Source: Parvularculaceae bacterium UBA4496 (GTDB taxonomy: Bacteria > Pseudomonadota > Alphaproteobacteria > Caulobacterales > Parvularculaceae). From it: DNA of 9,979 bases. The notes beneath the pieces were generated by a model that saw only the letters and a program-made list of their open reading frames with translations, did not search any database and was not told the DNA's origin. Shown in pieces: positions 6,804 to 9,979 of this stretch; the stretch's first letter is position 1; each line of letters begins with the position of its first letter. The translations under genes and the position numbers were made by a program. The stretch covers positions 16,183-26,161 of the forward strand of contig DGNI01000063.1 of assembly GCA_002388885.1 (NCBI GenBank), in the 5' to 3' direction.

Positions 6804-7589
6804 ATGTATCCACCATCTCGCATCGTCTGTCTGACGGAAGAAACCGTCGAAACGCTTTACCTGATGGGCGATCAGGATCGGATTATCGGTGTTTCCGGCT
6901 TTGTGGTTCGCCCGCCCGAAGCAAGACGCAAGCCTAAGGTTTCGACTTTCATCGAAGCGAAGACCGATGAGATTGTCGCGCTGAAACCCGATCTCGTTTT
7001 TACGTTTTCCGATATTCAGGCTGATATTACCGCAAACCTGATGCGCGAAGGGCTGGATGTGCACGCGTTCAACCACCGCACCGTCGAAGGCATATTCGAC
7101 ATGATCCGCACGGTTGGCGCGCTGATCGGCGAGCCCGAAAAAGCTGAAAAACTCGCTGCGGATTTGCAGCATCATGTTGATGCGGTCCGCGAGAAGGCTA
7201 ACGGGTTGGCGCGCCGGCCTAAAGTCTATTTCGAGGAATGGGATGACCCTATGATCTCGGCCATCGGCTGGGTATCGGAGCTTATCGAAATCGCGGGTGG
7301 TGAGAACGTGTTCGCCGACCGCGCTTTTGGTCAGGCGGCGAAAGACCGGTTTGTAACGGCCGAAGAAGTGATCGCCGCGCAGCCGGACATCATTATCGGT
7401 TCATGGTGCGGCAAGGGTTTCAAAAAAGAATCTGTCGCCGCGCGCGAAGGATTCGATCAAATTCCCGCAGTCAAGAACAACCGTCTTTATGAAATCAAAT
7501 CCGCCATCATCCTGCAGCCCGGTCCGGCGGCGCTAACGGACGGGTTGGAGGAGATGCAAGAAATCATAAGAAGTTTCAGATCAGAATGA
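6804..7589 (+). CDS. BtuF-like (cobalamin/iron-siderophore-type) substrate-binding protein, no signal peptide
   Basis: A 261-residue protein with the helical-backbone periplasmic-binding fold of the BtuF/FepB family (COG0614). N-lobe: RIVCLTEETVETLYLMG at ~6-22 and the KPDLVFTFS strand at ~61-69. C-lobe: EEWDDPMISAIGWVSELIEIAGG (~143-165) and QPDIIIGSW (~193-201). These phrases are typical of proteins annotated as cobalamin-binding. The protein starts directly at the first lobe: no signal peptide, no lipobox, and no in-frame alternative start between ATG 6804 and the upstream TAA. It is therefore predicted to be cytosolic, unlike canonical BtuF. No permease or ATPase gene is adjacent. Upstream GGA is 9 bases from the start, a weak ribosome binding site. 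It converges with an operon that ends a B12-dependent mutase, so corrinoid binding is attractive but unproven; heme or siderophore ligands remain possible. Confidence 0.85.
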   Translation: MYPPSRIVCLTEETVETLYLMGDQDRIIGVSGFVVRPPEARRKPKVSTFIEAKTDEIVALKPDLVFTFSDIQADITANLMREGLDVHAFNHRTVEGIFDMIRTVGALIGEPEKAEKLAADLQHHVDAVREKANGLARRPKVYFEEWDDPMISAIGWVSELIEIAGGENVFADRAFGQAAKDRFVTAEEVIAAQPDIIIGSWCGKGFKKESVAAREGFDQIPAVKNNRLYEIKSAIILQPGPAALTDGLEEMQEIIRSFRSE

Positions 7590-7615
7590 ACAGATAACAC
7601 TGTTAGAAAGAATGT

Positions 7616-8071
7616 TTATTCTGGTAAAGTGACTAACGTATGATCGAGGCCGTCCAAGCATTCCTCAATCCGCTTGGAAATGATTGCCCAGTCTCCGCCA
7701 GCCAGACCTGCTCCAATCAGCGGATACCCGATACGCGCTGAAGAAAACCGGTCACCAATCAGTCCGAAACAGCTTGATATGGCGTCATAATCAACTTTTT
7801 GTCCTTTCCCACGATAATCAAATTGCGTGTACGCGTTTACAATCACAAAACTGAAGTTGTCACGTACAACATTCGCAGTAGAAATCGAACCAAGCTTTGC
7901 GCGGTCGCCAAACGGCGTCTTCATGTCCGCTTCAAAAGCTTCAGGAAAAAGCGAGGAAATCGGTTTGGCAATTCCAGCGCCCATCTTGTGAAAACAGTTA
8001 CAACCGTGAACGATTACATCGAATTTTCCTGCTAATGCCAACTGCAAGAGATCACCAACAACGTGCTTCAT
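7616..8071 (-). CDS. Macrodomain protein (ADP-ribose / Appr-1''-phosphate type)
   Basis: A 151-residue single macrodomain, cytoplasmic, predicted to bind or hydrolyse ADP-ribose derivatives. Visible motifs: GD at 6-7 near the N-terminus, the ligand loop GCNCFHKMGAGIA (23-35), NAYTQFDY (79-86) and the phosphate loop PLIGAGLAGGDW (117-128). This set resembles the Poa1p / Appr-1''-p phosphatase group found in bacteria and phages. The Asp used by human TARG1 in the second loop is replaced (GLAGG instead of GLDRL), so glutamyl-ADP-ribose hydrolysis by the TARG1 mechanism is not supported. It starts one base after the stop of the Fe-S gene and has a strong ribosome binding site formed by that gene's last codons, so it is the last visible gene of the mutase operon. 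Confidence 0.92.
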   Translation of the reverse strand: MKHVVGDLLQLALAGKFDVIVHGCNCFHKMGAGIAKPISSLFPEAFEADMKTPFGDRAKLGSISTANVVRDNFSFVIVNAYTQFDYRGKGQKVDYDAISSCFGLIGDRFSSARIGYPLIGAGLAGGDWAIISKRIEECLDGLDHTLVTLPE

Positions 8072-8072
8072 G

Positions 8073-8735
8073 TCACCCTCCCCGAAAACTCTTCATATGA
8101 AATAACGCCTGTTCCGGCCCGTATTGATATTCTTTCCCAACGGGGCAGGCGCGCCGCGCCCGGCAGCCAAGCGACATGCAATCAGCACCCTCCGGGCGGC
8201 GGATATGGGCGCCGCAGGCGGGAACATCATAGGCGCCGCCGCCGCTGAACGCGTTCACCGGGCATACTGAAAGACACGGCTTTTCTTCGCATGCATCACA
8301 AGGCCGGGGGCGCGGGTCGCGCGGCGGCAAATCCAGCTTCTCATCAAACCCAAGCGCGCCGCGCCAAGCGTGCCATAATCCGAAATCGGGATGAACAAGC
8401 ATGCCGATTTCCGACGGCGCGACGGGTTCGGCCTTCTGCGCCCAGCGGATGAAAGGCATCATCGGCGCCGTAAACGGAAAGTAGGGTTTGGCGCCGAGGT
8501 CCCGTGAAAGCCCAGAAATCACACGATAGGACCAGCGGTCGAGCGGGTGCGGCTTGCCGTCTTTGTATTCAGACGATCCTGCAAACCCGCTCCACTCGCC
8601 GCCGCCGATAAACCCGAGCATGACGAGCGTTCCCGCCGTTCCTCCATCCGGGAAATCATCAGCATCTGGATGAAACGCACCGCGAAAGGCGAGCCCCGCG
8701 GATTGAGCAGCAGTTTTTACCTCGTCAAGCGTCAC
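8073..8735 (-). CDS. Two-cluster [4Fe-4S] ferredoxin-like protein
   Basis: A 220-residue protein. The N-terminal ~140 residues form a domain I do not recognise (including [14 protein letters not shown], ~35-48). The C-terminus carries eight cysteines in two groups: Cys146, 149, 154, 158 (C-x2-C-x4-C-x3-CP) and Cys174, 186, 191, 197 (C-x11-C-x4-C-x5-CP). This predicts two [4Fe-4S] clusters and an electron-transfer role. The C-terminus recalls the ferredoxin part of QueG epoxyqueuosine reductase, but the overall length and spacing differ, so I do not assign QueG. The start is GTG 8735, overlapping the mutase stop by 4 bp (GTGA), a classic coupled junction. The macrodomain gene follows after 1 base. 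An electron partner in acyl-CoA or B12 metabolism is inferred from operon position only. Confidence 0.85.
   Translation of the reverse strand: MTLDEVKTAAQSAGLAFRGAFHPDADDFPDGGTAGTLVMLGFIGGGEWSGFAGSSEYKDGKPHPLDRWSYRVISGLSRDLGAKPYFPFTAPMMPFIRWAQKAEPVAPSEIGMLVHPDFGLWHAWRGALGFDEKLDLPPRDPRPRPCDACEEKPCLSVCPVNAFSGGGAYDVPACGAHIRRPEGADCMSLGCRARRACPVGKEYQYGPEQALFHMKSFRGG
8076..8083 (-). promoter_or_regulatory. Strong Shine-Dalgarno of the macrodomain gene, inside the Fe-S gene tail
   Basis: GGGGAGGG on the minus strand, with GGAG 6 bases before ATG 8071. It encodes the last residues and adjoins the TGA of the Fe-S gene, which points to coupled translation. Confidence 0.72.
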
Positions 8736-9979
8736 ATATTCCGCCGATAGCGGCCGCCGACTTCAAACAGCGTATCGGAGATCTGGCCGAGCGAGCAGTA
8801 ACGCACAGCGTCCATCAGCACGGCGAAAACGTTTTCGTCATTGACCACAGCATCTCGCAAACGCTGACGAACTTCTTCAGACTTTTCCGGGTTCCGCGCC
8901 TGGAATTCTCGAAGGCGTTTGATCTGGCTGTCTTTTTCTTCTGTGGTTGAGCGCTGCAACGGCGGCGACGGCGGCGGCGGCGCATCAGGGTCAATAAACG
9001 TGTTAACGCCAACGATGGGCAGCGAGCCGTCATGTTTTTTATGCTCGTAATAAAGGCTTTCTTCCTGAATTTTTCCGCGCTGGTAGCCGGTTTCCATGGC
9101 GCCGAGAACGCCGCCGCGTTCGGCAATGCGTTCAAACTCTTTCAGCACGGCTTCCTCAACGAGGTCCGTCAATTCATCAATAACAAAGGCGCCCTGGTTG
9201 GGGTTTTCGTTCTGGGCAAGACCCCACTCCTTGTTGATGATCATCTGGATCGCCATGGCGCGGCGCACCGAATGTTCGGTCGGCGTCGTGTACGCCTCGT
9301 CATAGGCGTTGGTGTGCAGCGAGTTGCAGTTGTCATAGATGGCGATCAGCGCCTGCAGAGTGGTGCGGATATCGTTAAAATCCATTTCCTGCGCGTGCAG
9401 CGAGCGGCCCGACGTCTGGACGTGATATTTCAGTTTCTGCGAACGCTCGTTGGCGCCGTATTTTTCGCGCATGGCGATCGCCCAGATACGTCGTGCCACA
9501 CGGCCCAGCACTGAATATTCCGGATCCATGCCGTTGGAGAAAAAATAGGAAAGGTTCGGTGCGAAATCGTCAATCTTCATGCCGCGAGCGAGATACGATT
9601 CCACAAAAGTGAACCCGTTCGACAGCGTAAAGGCGAGCTGCGAAATCGGGTTCGCGCCAGCTTCAGCGATGTGATAGCCGGAAATCGAGACGGAATAAAA
9701 ATTCCTGACGCGATTGTCGACAAAGAACGCCTGAATGTCGCCCATCACTTTCAGCGAGAACTCCGTCGAGAAAATGCAGGTGTTCTGACCCTGATCTTCC
9801 TTCAGGATATCCGCCTGAACCGTGCCGCGCACGGTTTCCAACGACCATTCACGAATCTTGTTGGCCTCGTCTTCCGTCGGCTGGCGATTGTTTTCCTTTT
9901 CGAATTTATCGAGCTGCTGGTCGATCGCCGTGTTGAGAAACATAGCGAGGATGGTCGGCGCCGGGCCGTTGATGGTCAT
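8732..9979 (-). CDS. icmF: Fused isobutyryl-CoA mutase IcmF, C-terminal part (N-terminus beyond window)
   Basis: About 415 C-terminal residues of a protein normally near 1,090 residues long. IcmF joins a B12-binding domain, a MeaI-type GTPase chaperone and a mutase barrel, and interconverts isobutyryl-CoA and n-butyryl-CoA with adenosylcobalamin. Only the barrel and tail are visible; the first residue here (MTINGPAPT) is internal, not a start. Residues below count from it. His103 in [12 protein letters not shown] is the equivalent of methylmalonyl-CoA mutase His244. Gln65 ([10 protein letters not shown]) replaces the Arg that holds the carboxylate in methylmalonyl-CoA mutase, the known IcmF marker. 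HAQE and the C-terminal [25 protein letters not shown] ending are also IcmF-specific. A proline-rich linker (~333-342) precedes the helical tail. A 4-bp overlap links it to the Fe-S gene. Confidence 0.95.
   Translation of the reverse strand: MTINGPAPTILAMFLNTAIDQQLDKFEKENNRQPTEDEANKIREWSLETVRGTVQADILKEDQGQNTCIFSTEFSLKVMGDIQAFFVDNRVRNFYSVSISGYHIAEAGANPISQLAFTLSNGFTFVESYLARGMKIDDFAPNLSYFFSNGMDPEYSVLGRVARRIWAIAMREKYGANERSQKLKYHVQTSGRSLHAQEMDFNDIRTTLQALIAIYDNCNSLHTNAYDEAYTTPTEHSVRRAMAIQMIINKEWGLAQNENPNQGAFVIDELTDLVEEAVLKEFERIAERGGVLGAMETGYQRGKIQEESLYYEHKKHDGSLPIVGVNTFIDPDAPPPPSPPLQRSTTEEKDSQIKRLREFQARNPEKSEEVRQRLRDAVVNDENVFAVLMDAVRYCSLGQISDTLFEVGGRYRRNM

Noticed and set aside
6711..7175. 154-residue minus-strand open frame opposite the BtuF-like gene
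   Set aside because: Antisense to the well-matched N-lobe of the binding protein; no family features.
7589..7604. AACAG-ATAACA-CTGTT stem between the convergent BtuF-like and macrodomain genes as a terminator
   Set aside because: Only five base pairs, AT-rich, and no T-run on either side; too weak to call a terminator.
1..9979. New defence, toxin-antitoxin or mobile system
   Set aside because: The macrodomain gene could suggest a DarTG-like pair, but no DarT-type ADP-ribosyltransferase lies next to it; its neighbours are metabolic. No transposase, integrase, att-like repeat or CRISPR array is present.

Overview
The window looks like chromosomal DNA of a moderately GC-rich alphaproteobacterium, possibly a marine Parvularcula/Hyphomonas-type lineage. 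This rests on codon use, the mix of CHASE2 cyclase, CaiB-type racemase, IcmF and TetR genes, and tight operons. The lineage is an inference and is not proven by any single gene. There is no tRNA, rRNA, CRISPR array, insertion sequence or phage gene.

Layout from left to right. (1) Positions 1-2480, minus strand: a two-gene operon encodes a small exported protein and a membrane-bound CHASE2 class III adenylate cyclase that runs off the left edge. A well-formed sigma70-type promoter with nested inverted repeats lies at 2590-2618. (2) 2708-3349, minus: a TetR-family repressor whose promoter carries an 18-bp palindrome between the -35 and -10 boxes, so autorepression is likely. (3) 3350-3858: a 509-bp gap holding that promoter/operator, a candidate plus-strand promoter and a spaced direct repeat. 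(4) 3859-5460, plus: an aryl/acyl-CoA ligase of the benzoate / 2-aminobenzoate-CoA ligase type. (5) 5479-6591, minus, convergent with the ligase: an alpha-methylacyl-CoA racemase with its full catalytic set. (6) 6804-7589, plus: a BtuF-like corrinoid-type binding protein with no signal peptide. (7) 7616-9979, minus: the end of a tightly coupled operon reading fused isobutyryl-CoA mutase (IcmF, cut by the right edge), a two-cluster [4Fe-4S] protein, and a macrodomain protein.

The central and right-hand parts share an acyl-CoA theme: an acid-activating ligase, an epimerase for 2-methyl-branched acyl-CoAs, and a B12-dependent mutase that interconverts isobutyryl-CoA and n-butyryl-CoA. The BtuF-like protein next to a B12 enzyme may be linked to it through the cofactor, but that is inference. 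The least explained feature is the mutase / Fe-S protein / macrodomain operon. Its three genes are joined by a 4-bp overlap and a 1-bp gap, which implies co-production of two poorly characterised proteins with a radical B12 enzyme. I see no clear-cut new defence or mobile system.
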